Source: an uncultured Prevotellaceae bacterium
GTDB taxonomy: Bacteria > Bacteroidota > Bacteroidia > Bacteroidales > Bacteroidaceae
Direction of reading: 5' to 3'
DNA length: 45,617 nucleotides
Assembly (NCBI GenBank): GCA_947168045.1
Contig: CAMVKN010000025.1
Span: 1-45,617, forward strand
Both the position numbers and the translations under genes were made by a program. Position 1 is the first letter of the stretch. Every line of letters begins with the position of its first letter. Below are positions 20,537 to 28,076 of this stretch, one piece after another. The notes beneath the pieces were generated by a model. The model made no database searches, had not been told where the DNA came from, and saw nothing but the letters and a program-made list of their open reading frames with translations.

Positions 20537-21097
20537 ATGATATACGAAGCAATAATTGACAAGTATTATCCGGAGGTAGAAGATGGGGTGCAGCAGCCTT
20601 CAGCACTGCGTCGCCTCCTGCTGAAACACTCGCGCCAGGTGGCCGACCACTGTCTGCGCATCGCCGACCGCCACCCTGAGCTGCAGCTCGACAAGACATT
20701 CATCGAGGCCGCCGCCATGCTGCACGACATTGGCATACGCTGGTGCTATGCCCCCTCCATCCTGTGCAACGGTACGGAGCCATACATCCGCCACGGGCTT
20801 ATCGGTGCCGAGTTGCTGCGTAGCATAGGATGCGATGAAGCCTTCGCCCGCGTCTGCGAACGCCACACCGGCACAGGACTGACACGCCAGCAGATAGAGC
20901 GCCAGCAGTTGCCGTTGCCACTGCAAGACTTCGTTCCCGTGACGCTGGCAGAACAGGTCGTGTGCTACGCCGACAAGTTCTACTCCAAGTCGCACCCCGA
21001 CCGCATCCTCACTGCTAAGCAGGCAGAACAGAGCTTAGCAAAGTTCGGCCAAGAAGGCGTAGCGCTGTTCCGTAGCTGGGACGAGCGTTTCGGGTAA
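20537..21097 (+). CDS. HD-domain phosphohydrolase-like protein
   Basis: A 186-residue protein with an HD domain: the first metal His in LKHSRQVADHCLRIA, the HD pair in AAMLHDIGIRW (about 65-75), a later His in YIRHGLIGAELL and in CERHTGTG. It belongs to the HDIG-type hydrolases of unknown substrate, possibly nucleotides. It lies 71 bp after the helicase gene with no promoter seen, so it may be third in that transcript. Confidence 0.85.
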   Translation: MIYEAIIDKYYPEVEDGVQQPSALRRLLLKHSRQVADHCLRIADRHPELQLDKTFIEAAAMLHDIGIRWCYAPSILCNGTEPYIRHGLIGAELLRSIGCDEAFARVCERHTGTGLTRQQIERQQLPLPLQDFVPVTLAEQVVCYADKFYSKSHPDRILTAKQAEQSLAKFGQEGVALFRSWDERFG

Positions 21098-21141
21098 GTG
21101 ACCGCGACTCAACAGTCCACATCCCCTTCAGAAAATGGGAA

Positions 21142-22104
21142 TCAGAGCGACTCTATTTCCTCAAGGCTGAGACCTGTATATCTGGCTATCAGCTCTGTCG
21201 ACATTCCGTCGCTTTTCATCTTTAATGCGTTGTCGCGGTTGGCCTGAGCCATGCCTTCCGCCTTGCCCTGAGCCATACCTTCCGCCTTGCCCTGAGCCAT
21301 ACCTTGAGCCATACCTTGAGCCATGCCCTGAGCCATGCCCTGAGCCATACCCTTCTTCATGCCATGCTTAAAACCGCTATTGGCGGCCGAGCGGAAAGCC
21401 CCGTCAAGGTCATAGTAAACCTTCTCACTCTCAACATATTTGGCATATTCGACTTTATCCAAGTTGGCTATCTCGGCCACTTCAAAGAACTTCTTGAAGA
21501 TGCGCTCCTGCAGGGCTGCGGGACGCTGCAACAAACGGGGTAGGTTCTTCAAGGCGTAGAGCCACTTATCGAAGAGCGACTCCAGCTCATCCTCAGTCTT
21601 CCTGAACTTGGGCATCTCAAGGTAGATATAGGTGAGGTTGTCGTAAAAGACCTCCTTTTTCTCCACGTCCATGAGCTTCACCACATGGTGGTAGTATTCC
21701 TCATCGTCCTTGTCCTCATCGAACACGAAGTTAAGAATTCCAATGGTATAGACAGCTTTCAGTCCAAAGCGCCACCGCCCCTTCATGCCCTGCTGACGGA
21801 TAGGGAATGAAGAGTAGTAGATGCTGCGGTCCTTGAAATACTGCTGATCGGCCTTCTGCATCTCAATGATAATCTTGTCTCCCTGCTCGTTCTCGCAGTA
21901 CACATCGAACACCGACCGACGGTCTTCCTTGGTGTCACCAAGCTGTTCGGTAGGCATGAGCGTGAGGCTCTTGATGACCTCCTTTCCCTTCAACAGAGCG
22001 TTGACAAGAGCCAGGGTGAACTCCTTGTTGGGTTCGGTACCAAAGAGATACTTAAAGCCGTAGTCGGTATAAGGGTTAATGTATTTTCCTTCTGTCTCGT
22101 CCAT
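21142..22104 (-). CDS. Rpn-family PD-(D/E)XK nuclease (recombination-promoting nuclease/putative transposase)
   Basis: A 320-residue protein of the Rpn/PDDEXK_2 type. The N-terminal family start NPYTDYGFKYLFG is followed by the nuclease core FDVYCENEQGDKIIIEMQ (Asp about 67, E-x-Q about 81-83). The C-terminal region holds an array of GMAQ and GKAE tetrapeptides (about 254-290), encoded by 12-bp repeats at 21245-21356, and a final helix-turn-helix-like end (MSTELIARYTGLSLEEIESL). Rpn proteins are DNA nucleases linked to recombination and, in E. coli, to phage defence with an internally initiated antitoxin. The start is ATG at 22104 (MDETEGKYINP). A promoter box is at 22127-22134. Confidence 0.9.
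   Translation of the reverse strand: MDETEGKYINPYTDYGFKYLFGTEPNKEFTLALVNALLKGKEVIKSLTLMPTEQLGDTKEDRRSVFDVYCENEQGDKIIIEMQKADQQYFKDRSIYYSSFPIRQQGMKGRWRFGLKAVYTIGILNFVFDEDKDDEEYYHHVVKLMDVEKKEVFYDNLTYIYLEMPKFRKTEDELESLFDKWLYALKNLPRLLQRPAALQERIFKKFFEVAEIANLDKVEYAKYVESEKVYYDLDGAFRSAANSGFKHGMKKGMAQGMAQGMAQGMAQGMAQGKAEGMAQGKAEGMAQANRDNALKMKSDGMSTELIARYTGLSLEEIESL
21245..21356. repeat. 12-bp in-frame repeat in the Rpn gene
   Basis: About nine 12-bp units (CTGAGCCATRCC and CCGCCTTGCC variants on the plus strand) encode GMAQ/GKAE. Copy-number change keeps the frame. Confidence 0.88.
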
Positions 22105-22126
22105 GATGATACTCGTTTTCAGTGGC

Positions 22127-22134
22127 AAAGTTAC
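22127..22134 (-). promoter_or_regulatory. Rpn gene promoter, -7 element
   Basis: TAACTTTG on the minus strand, 22 bp before the ATG. No good TTTG is present at the right spacing; a hairpin-like repeat (22136-22172) covers that region. Confidence 0.6.
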
Positions 22135-22135
22135 G

Positions 22136-22172
22136 AACAAAACTCCGAACCACCAAGCGATTCGCAAATTAT
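22136..22172. repeat. dispersed imperfect hairpin, copy 1
   Basis: This sequence shares the core TCCGAACC-CCAAG-CGATTCG with the hairpin at 38987-39024. It is more degenerate and lies at the -33 region of the Rpn gene promoter. Confidence 0.55.
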
Positions 22173-22286
22173 TTTTTGTTTTCCAAGTGCACGACATTGC
22201 GGGGGAAAATGGTGAAAGTGCGGCTTTGTAGTGCCATTTCTAACGTTAAACTATGGTAAACACGGCGATATTCGGGATTTTTGATG

Positions 22287-22294
22287 TAATTTTG
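22287..22294 (+). promoter_or_regulatory. lptD promoter, -7 element
   Basis: TAATTTTG with only 5 nt before the GTG start at 22300, so the transcript would begin at or within the start codon. No TTTG is seen at -33. Confidence 0.6.
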
Positions 22295-22299
22295 CAGCC

Positions 22300-25200
22300 G
22301 TGAAACAAAAAACGGGCACACTACTATTCTTCCTGGCCTTCATTCTGCTGTGGGCCTGCTCGCCTGCGTCGCTCATCAAAGAGCGAGGCACGGGGAACGT
22401 GAAGGATGTGAAGGTGAAGAAAGGCACCGTGCCAGTGACCATGGGACCAGGCATGGCAACCGACAGCAGCAGCGCGTCAGTACCCGCCATTGCCGACAGC
22501 GCAGCATTAGCCTTAGCTGACTCGGTGCTGACTGCCGACAGCGCAGCCATCGCACAGGTGGCCGACACACTTCGGGCCATGGCAGACAGCATGACAGCAA
22601 CTGCCGACAGCGCCATGACGCTGGCAATGGCCGACAGTCTGCCCTTAGACCCGAACCAACCTGCACACGCCGCCCTGAAACGCGACACCACGCTGATGGA
22701 CTCGCTCGAGCTGGCCATCTATAAATATAACAAGGTGATTGACGACTCGCTGCGACTAGACTCGCTGAACCGTCAGAAGAAGAACGGCATCGATGCACCC
22801 GTCAAGTTCTCGGCCAACGACTCGCTCATCTATGAAGCCATTACCGGCACGGCACAGCTCTTTGGCGATTCGCATGTGGAATACATCAACATGGACTTGA
22901 AGAGCGACCGCATCTACATGGTGCTCGACTCTTCGCTGGTGCACGCCACAGGCTCAGTCGACTCACTCGGCGTGAAATTCGGCACACCCGTATTCAAGAT
23001 GGGTAGCGACACTTACGAGAACGACACGATGGCCTTTAACTTCAAGACGAAGAAGGGCCTCATACAGCAGGTGTACACTGAACAGGAGGACGGTTACCTG
23101 ACGGCTGAGATAGCAAAGCGTGGCGCCAATGGCGAGTTGTTTCTCGGCCACGGCAAGTACACCACCTGCGACGACCCACACCCAGACTTCTACATTGCCA
23201 TGAGCCGCGCCAAGGTGCGCCCGGGCAGGGACGTGGTATTCGGCCCGTCCTACCTTGTAGTGTGCGACGTGCCCATCCCGCTGGCCATTCCCTACGGTTT
23301 CTTCCCCTTCACCAAGAGCTACTCCTCGGGCTTCATCATGCCAACCTACGGTGACGAGACGGAACGCGGCTTCTACCTGCGCGACGGCGGCTATTACTTT
23401 GCCGTGAGCGACAGAATGGACCTGAAACTGTTAGGCGAAATCTACACCAAGGGCTCATGGGGTGCCTCCGTGGCCAGCAACTACCGCAAGCGCTATCGCT
23501 ACAGCGGCTCCGTCTTCGCCAGCTACCAGAACTCGGTGACAGGCGAGAAGAACATGCCGGACTACAGCAAGACGACCAGCTTCAAGATTCAGTGGAGCCA
23601 CCGCCAGGATGCCAAGGCCAACCCCTTCAGTACCCTCTCGGCATCGGTGAACTTCGCAACATCGAGCTATGAGCGCAACAACCTCACGTCGATGTACAAC
23701 CCACAGACCATGACACAATCGACGCGCACATCGTCGGTGAGTTACAGCACAGGGTTCTCAAGCATCGGACTGTCGCTGAGCACCACGATGAACCTCAGCC
23801 AAAACATGAAGGACTCGACCATCGCCATGACGCTGCCCGACCTGAACATCAGCATCTCGCGCTTCTACCCCTTCAAGCGCAAGAAGATGGCAGGCAAGGA
23901 ACGGTGGTACGAGAAGATATCAATGAGCTACACAGGCCACTTCTCCAACTCCATCACGACGAAGGAGGACAAGCTGATGCACTCGAACCTTATCAAGGAC
24001 TGGCGCAACGGCATGCAGCACAGCATACCCATCAGCGCCAACTTCACGTTGCTGAACTACATCAACATCAACCCCTCGTTCAACTTTACCGACCGCACCT
24101 ATACCAACAAGGTGATGAAGTCGTGGGACGAAGCAGCCAACAAGGAGGTGAACGACACGGTGTATGGCCTGTATAACGTGTTCAACTGGAACCTCTCGCT
24201 GTCTGCCTCCACCAAGCTATACGGCTTCTACATCCCCTCGCGCAAGCTCTTCGGCAACAAGATAGACCGCATCCGCCACGTCTTCACGCCATCAGTGAGC
24301 TTCAGCTATGCCCCAGACTTCAGCGCCTCGCGCTATGGCTACTATAAGACCTACCAGAAGACGGATGCCGACGGCAACGTGACGCTGGTGGAATACTCGC
24401 CCTACAGCGGTTCGCTCTATGGCGTGCCCGGTAGGGGCAAGACGGGCAGCATCTCCTTCGATGTGTCGAACAACATCGAGATGCGCGTGGCCAGCGAGGC
24501 CGACACCGTCAGCGGATTCAAGAAGGTGAGCATCATCGATGAGCTGGGGGCCAGCATGTCGTACAACCTGGCTGCGAAGGTGCGACCGTGGAGTGACCTC
24601 AGCACGCGCATACGCCTGAAGCTGACGAAGAGCTACACCTTCAACCTCAATGCCGTCTTTGCCAGCTATGTCTACGAGGCCGACAGCGTGGGCGCCACAC
24701 CGAGGGTGAGCGAGCACCAGACCTACTGGGGACTGGGCAAGATAGGACGTTTCCAGGGCATGTCGCAGAACCTGAGCTACACCATCAGCAACGAGAAGGT
24801 GGCCAAAATCATCAGGTGGCTGAAGGGAGAACGCGACGAGGACGACAAGAAGAATGAACGGCGCAGCAGTCTCGACGAGGAAGACGAGGACGACAACGAG
24901 GTGGAGACCAACGTGGACCGCGACCTGGAAAAGGGCAAGCGCGGTGCAAAGCGCGAGAAAGCGGGCAAGGCTGAGACAGACCAGGACGGATACATGGCCT
25001 TCTCGCTGCCATGGAGCCTCAGCTTCGGTTACGGCATCAGCATGCGCGAAGACAACAATGTGAAGCGCTTCAACTACAACACCATGCGCTATCCCTATAA
25101 GTTCACGCAGAACCTGAACATTAGCGGCAACATACGCATCAGCGATGGATGGAACATCAGCTTCTCATCGGGTTACGACTTCGACTACAAGAAGATTTCA

Positions 25201-25374
25201 ATGACCACGGCATCGCTCAGCCGCGACCTGCACTGCTTCAACATGTCATGCTCAGTGGTGCTGGCTCCCTACACCAGCTATAACTTCAGCTTCAGGTGTA
25301 ATGCCTCCACGCTGACCGACGCCCTGAAGTATGACAAGCGGTCCAGCTACAGCAACTCCGTACAGTGGTATTAA
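22300..25374 (+). CDS. lptD: LptD-like LPS assembly outer-membrane protein
   Basis: A 1024-residue outer-membrane protein of the Bacteroidetes LptD type. After a GTG start and a lipoprotein-like signal (LLFFLAFILLWACSPA) comes an Ala-Asp-Ser-rich stretch (about 50-110, repeated ADS). An OstA-like N-domain follows (DSLIYEAITGTAQLFGDSHV, about 168-290). The rest is a large beta-barrel with many aromatic-ended strands, ending in the barrel-type C-terminus NSVQWY. A highly charged insertion (about 845-890, DEEDEDDNEVE and KGKRGAKREK) is likely an extracellular or periplasmic loop. LptD inserts LPS into the outer leaflet, receiving it from OstA/LptA-like proteins such as the one at 2119. GC-rich repeats follow the stop. 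Confidence 0.9.
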   Translation: MKQKTGTLLFFLAFILLWACSPASLIKERGTGNVKDVKVKKGTVPVTMGPGMATDSSSASVPAIADSAALALADSVLTADSAAIAQVADTLRAMADSMTATADSAMTLAMADSLPLDPNQPAHAALKRDTTLMDSLELAIYKYNKVIDDSLRLDSLNRQKKNGIDAPVKFSANDSLIYEAITGTAQLFGDSHVEYINMDLKSDRIYMVLDSSLVHATGSVDSLGVKFGTPVFKMGSDTYENDTMAFNFKTKKGLIQQVYTEQEDGYLTAEIAKRGANGELFLGHGKYTTCDDPHPDFYIAMSRAKVRPGRDVVFGPSYLVVCDVPIPLAIPYGFFPFTKSYSSGFIMPTYGDETERGFYLRDGGYYFAVSDRMDLKLLGEIYTKGSWGASVASNYRKRYRYSGSVFASYQNSVTGEKNMPDYSKTTSFKIQWSHRQDAKANPFSTLSASVNFATSSYERNNLTSMYNPQTMTQSTRTSSVSYSTGFSSIGLSLSTTMNLSQNMKDSTIAMTLPDLNISISRFYPFKRKKMAGKERWYEKISMSYTGHFSNSITTKEDKLMHSNLIKDWRNGMQHSIPISANFTLLNYININPSFNFTDRTYTNKVMKSWDEAANKEVNDTVYGLYNVFNWNLSLSASTKLYGFYIPSRKLFGNKIDRIRHVFTPSVSFSYAPDFSASRYGYYKTYQKTDADGNVTLVEYSPYSGSLYGVPGRGKTGSISFDVSNNIEMRVASEADTVSGFKKVSIIDELGASMSYNLAAKVRPWSDLSTRIRLKLTKSYTFNLNAVFASYVYEADSVGATPRVSEHQTYWGLGKIGRFQGMSQNLSYTISNEKVAKIIRWLKGERDEDDKKNERRSSLDEEDEDDNEVETNVDRDLEKGKRGAKREKAGKAETDQDGYMAFSLPWSLSFGYGISMREDNNVKRFNYNTMRYPYKFTQNLNISGNIRISDGWNISFSSGYDFDYKKISMTTASLSRDLHCFNMSCSVVLAPYTSYNFSFRCNASTLTDALKYDKRSSYSNSVQWY

Positions 25375-25441
25375 AAAAGCCTCTCCAAGCCCCTCCGAAG
25401 GAGGGGACAGGCCCACCCAAGCCCTCCCGAAGGGAGGGGTG
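25375..25441. repeat. two GC-rich palindromic repeats after lptD
   Basis: Two head-to-tail copies (about 25377-25406 and 25412-25441) of a repeat with a CCCTCCC-GAA-GGGAGGG-type hairpin. The second copy is a 28/30 match to the inverted copy inside murF (25534-25563). They may end lptD transcription. Confidence 0.88.
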
Positions 25442-25458
25442 TTTATATAGATAAAGAC

Positions 25459-26913
25459 ATGAATGGTAACAATATAATGAATGACCACATAAATGATATT
25501 ATGGCAAACAACAAGGCTGATCATCTAACTAAACATCCCTCCCTTCGGGAGGGCTTGGGAGGGCTTTTTGCTGGAATGCCCATCACCACTGACAGCCGCA
25601 ACTGTCCGGAGGGCAGCATCTTCATTGCCTTGAAGGGCGACAACTTCAACGGCAACGAGTTCGCCATCCAGGCACTGGAGAAGGGCTGCGCCTACGCCAT
25701 CGTAGACGAGGACATCAGCTTAGAGGATGCACATGTGGAACCAAAGACCGCAGATCTGCAATCACGAATCATCAAGGTAGACAACTGCCTGCAGACACTG
25801 AAGGACCTGGCACGCGAGCACCGGCGGCAGTTCGACATTCCCATCATTGCCATCACGGGCACCAACGGCAAGACCACGACCAAGGAACTAATCAAGGCCG
25901 TACTCTCAGAAAAATATAACGTGCTGGCCACCGAAGGCAACTTCAACAACGACGTGGGCGTGCCTAAGACGCTGCTGCGCCTGAACAAGGAGCACGAGAT
26001 AGCCATCATTGAGATGGGAGCCAGTCACCCCGGCGACATCAAGACGCTGGTGGAGACAGCCGAGCCTACATGCGGACTCATCACCAACGTGGGGCGTGCC
26101 CACCTGCAGGGCTTTGGCTCCTTTGAGGGTGTCATCAAGACAAAAGGCGAGCTGTACGACTATCTGAAAGCACACACCGATGGTCCCATCTTCCTCAATG
26201 CCGACAACGAATATCTGGTGGACCTCATCGGCGACGATGACAACATCTACATCACGCCCTACAGCACTGACCCGGAGAAGCAGTACCTGTGTATCTCAGG
26301 CGAGGTGGTGAGCTGCGACCCACTACTGAAGTTCCGTTGGCGCAAGCCGCTGATGGAATTAGAGGAGACGGGAGCATCACAGAAATGGCACAAGGTGCAG
26401 ACACACCTGATAGGCGCCTACAACATAGACAACCTGCTGGCGGCCATCGCCGTGGGCATCAACTTCGGTGTGGACCGCAAACAGATTTGTCACGCCTTAG
26501 AGAACTATGTGCCCACGAACAGCCGTTCGCAACTACTGCAGACGGCTCACAACCGTCTCATCGTGGATGCCTATAATGCCAACCCATCGAGCATGGCGGC
26601 AGCACTGGAGAATTTCCAGATGACGGCGGCTGCTGAAGGTGAGACGAAGATGGCCATACTGGGCGACATGCGCGAGCTGGGTGAGGTCAGCGCCGTGGAG
26701 CACCAGCGCGTGGTGGACATCCTGAAAGCTACCGGCATGAAAGAAGTATGGCTGGTGGGCGAAGAGTTCGGAAAGACAAACTGCAGCTATCGCAAGTTCG
26801 GCGACGTAGAGCAGGTGAAGGACGAGCTACGAAAGAACTGTCCACAGGGCCGTCTCATCCTGGTGAAAGGCTCAAACAGCACCAAGTTGCACCAACTGCC
26901 GGAGCTGCTATAG
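25459..26913 (+). CDS. murF: UDP-N-acetylmuramoyl-tripeptide--D-alanyl-D-alanine ligase
   Basis: MurF adds D-Ala-D-Ala to the peptidoglycan precursor. Domains: TTDSRNCPEGSIFIALKGDNFNG (N-terminal UDP site, split here by position 50-72), P-loop ITGTNGKTTTKELI, EMGASHPGDI, the domain 2/3 motif NVGRAHLQGFGSFEGV, and C-terminal DAYNANPSSM. From the first ATG it has 484 residues, longer than usual because the N-terminus contains a repeat-derived segment (HPSLREGLGGLFAG, about 26-39) just before the family's normal TTDSR start. Candidate starts are 25459, 25477 and 25501; I cannot choose with confidence. All lie in the loop of a long inverted repeat. Confidence 0.93.
   Translation: MNGNNIMNDHINDIMANNKADHLTKHPSLREGLGGLFAGMPITTDSRNCPEGSIFIALKGDNFNGNEFAIQALEKGCAYAIVDEDISLEDAHVEPKTADLQSRIIKVDNCLQTLKDLAREHRRQFDIPIIAITGTNGKTTTKELIKAVLSEKYNVLATEGNFNNDVGVPKTLLRLNKEHEIAIIEMGASHPGDIKTLVETAEPTCGLITNVGRAHLQGFGSFEGVIKTKGELYDYLKAHTDGPIFLNADNEYLVDLIGDDDNIYITPYSTDPEKQYLCISGEVVSCDPLLKFRWRKPLMELEETGASQKWHKVQTHLIGAYNIDNLLAAIAVGINFGVDRKQICHALENYVPTNSRSQLLQTAHNRLIVDAYNANPSSMAAALENFQMTAAAEGETKMAILGDMRELGEVSAVEHQRVVDILKATGMKEVWLVGEEFGKTNCSYRKFGDVEQVKDELRKNCPQGRLILVKGSNSTKLHQLPELL
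25534..25563. repeat. GC-rich palindromic repeat inside murF coding sequence
   Basis: An inverted copy of 25412-25441, itself a hairpin (CCCTCCC-TTC-GGGAGGG). It encodes HPSLREGLGG of MurF. Confidence 0.9.
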
Positions 26914-26930
26914 CATCAGTCAGCACGGTC

Positions 26931-27992
26931 CTAAAAATACTTGCGTGCCCAGCGCTGGCACTTCTTTTCCAGTTCTTTCACCATCAGGTCTGGCCGCCAG
27001 AGCGGAAACACATTGGCAACGGTGAAACGACTGGCAGCGTCGGCCGTCAAGGTTGTCTGCACCGTCTTCGTACCCGTCTTGCCTTTCAAGGTGATGACAT
27101 TTGAGGCGGGAGTGAGGCTGTTGCCCTGCAGGTCCTTGGTACCATATTCGCCAAACTCGCAGTCTTCCGAGCGGATGCTCTGCGGCTGGAAGCGGTCCTT
27201 TTCTAACTTCATAGGCGACTCCAACACCGTGTTCACCCATGTGCAGCGTGGGTGGGTGTGCCACCCACGGGCGAAGTGGAAGGTGGACATGTCGTTGCGA
27301 ATGGTACAGCCGTTGAACACAAAGCCCCAGTTGGTGGCTGCGGTGCGCGGTGCCGCAATGACATTGACGCCACTGCCATCGGCGTTGCGCTTCTCTGTAA
27401 CGATGAGGCAACGGTTGAAGAACACATCGCCCGCACCACAGATAAAATCGACGGTGCCATGTATCTCGCTATCCTCAAAATAGTGCTGGCTGTCCTCAAC
27501 ATAGCTATAGTAAGTGTCTTGATAGGACAGCATGCGCACGCGCTTGAACAGGGTGCGCTGGCCCTTGTCTTGCCAGCAGACGGCACGGCCGGCCGCTCCT
27601 GAGTGATAGTAGTCGAGGGCGTTCTTGAGCGTCAGGTCCTGGACATAGGTGTTATGCCCATGGTTCAACAGCACGGCGGTGGTGCCGATACCCTCGTTTT
27701 CCACCTTCGGCTTGTTGACGATAATTGTACCTTCAGTGCTCTGTCCTACCAGTGCCACGTTATGCCCACGGATAGGGGTCAGCACGATGTCGCCCAGGTC
27801 GTACACACCATTAGGAATAAGGACATAGAGACGCTTTGACAATGAGTCGGCATTGATGCTGTTGGCCTTCTCGATAGCTGCCAGCAGACTGTTGGCATCG
27901 CCAGCCTTCACCAGGATGCAGCGCTGGCTGGAGCATGAGGCAACAACAAGGGCCATCATGCACATCAATAGGATAGTAGAACGTTTCTTCAT
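26931..27992 (-). CDS. pectinesterase-family (CE8-like) lipoprotein
   Basis: A 353-residue right-handed beta-helix protein. It keeps the pectin methylesterase core: RAVCWQDKG region, LSYQDTYYS (acid/base Asp of QDTLY) and HGTVDFICGAGDVFF (nucleophile Asp of VDFIFG). The LGRPW motif is altered to FARGW, so the substrate-site Arg/Trp pair is present but displaced. The start at 27992 gives a lipoprotein signal (ILLMCMMALVVASC) with lipobox VASC; nine more upstream codons run into the secDF terminator. It likely acts at the cell surface or in the periplasm on pectin or a similar uronate. No SusC/SusD or other pectin genes are nearby. It converges with murF with 17 bp between stops. Confidence 0.85.
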   Translation of the reverse strand: MKKRSTILLMCMMALVVASCSSQRCILVKAGDANSLLAAIEKANSINADSLSKRLYVLIPNGVYDLGDIVLTPIRGHNVALVGQSTEGTIIVNKPKVENEGIGTTAVLLNHGHNTYVQDLTLKNALDYYHSGAAGRAVCWQDKGQRTLFKRVRMLSYQDTYYSYVEDSQHYFEDSEIHGTVDFICGAGDVFFNRCLIVTEKRNADGSGVNVIAAPRTAATNWGFVFNGCTIRNDMSTFHFARGWHTHPRCTWVNTVLESPMKLEKDRFQPQSIRSEDCEFGEYGTKDLQGNSLTPASNVITLKGKTGTKTVQTTLTADAASRFTVANVFPLWRPDLMVKELEKKCQRWARKYF

Positions 27993-28008
27993 TTTAGGTA
28001 AAAAGGAA

Positions 28009-28041
28009 GCCCCGGTCACGAGTATGGCACGTGGCCGGGGC
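28009..28041 (-). terminator. secDF terminator
   Basis: A 12-bp stem with one G-T pair (arms about 28009-28020 and 28030-28041), GC-rich. On the minus strand it is followed by CTTCCTTTTT. It separates secDF from the pectinesterase-like gene. Confidence 0.8.
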
Positions 28042-28076
28042 TTGGTTATGCGAATGTAGCGTCAGCTGTCTTCAGC

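Noticed and set aside
26931..28019. Earlier pectinesterase start at 28019
   Set aside because: It would place coding sequence in the secDF terminator and ahead of a proper lipoprotein signal that starts at 27992.
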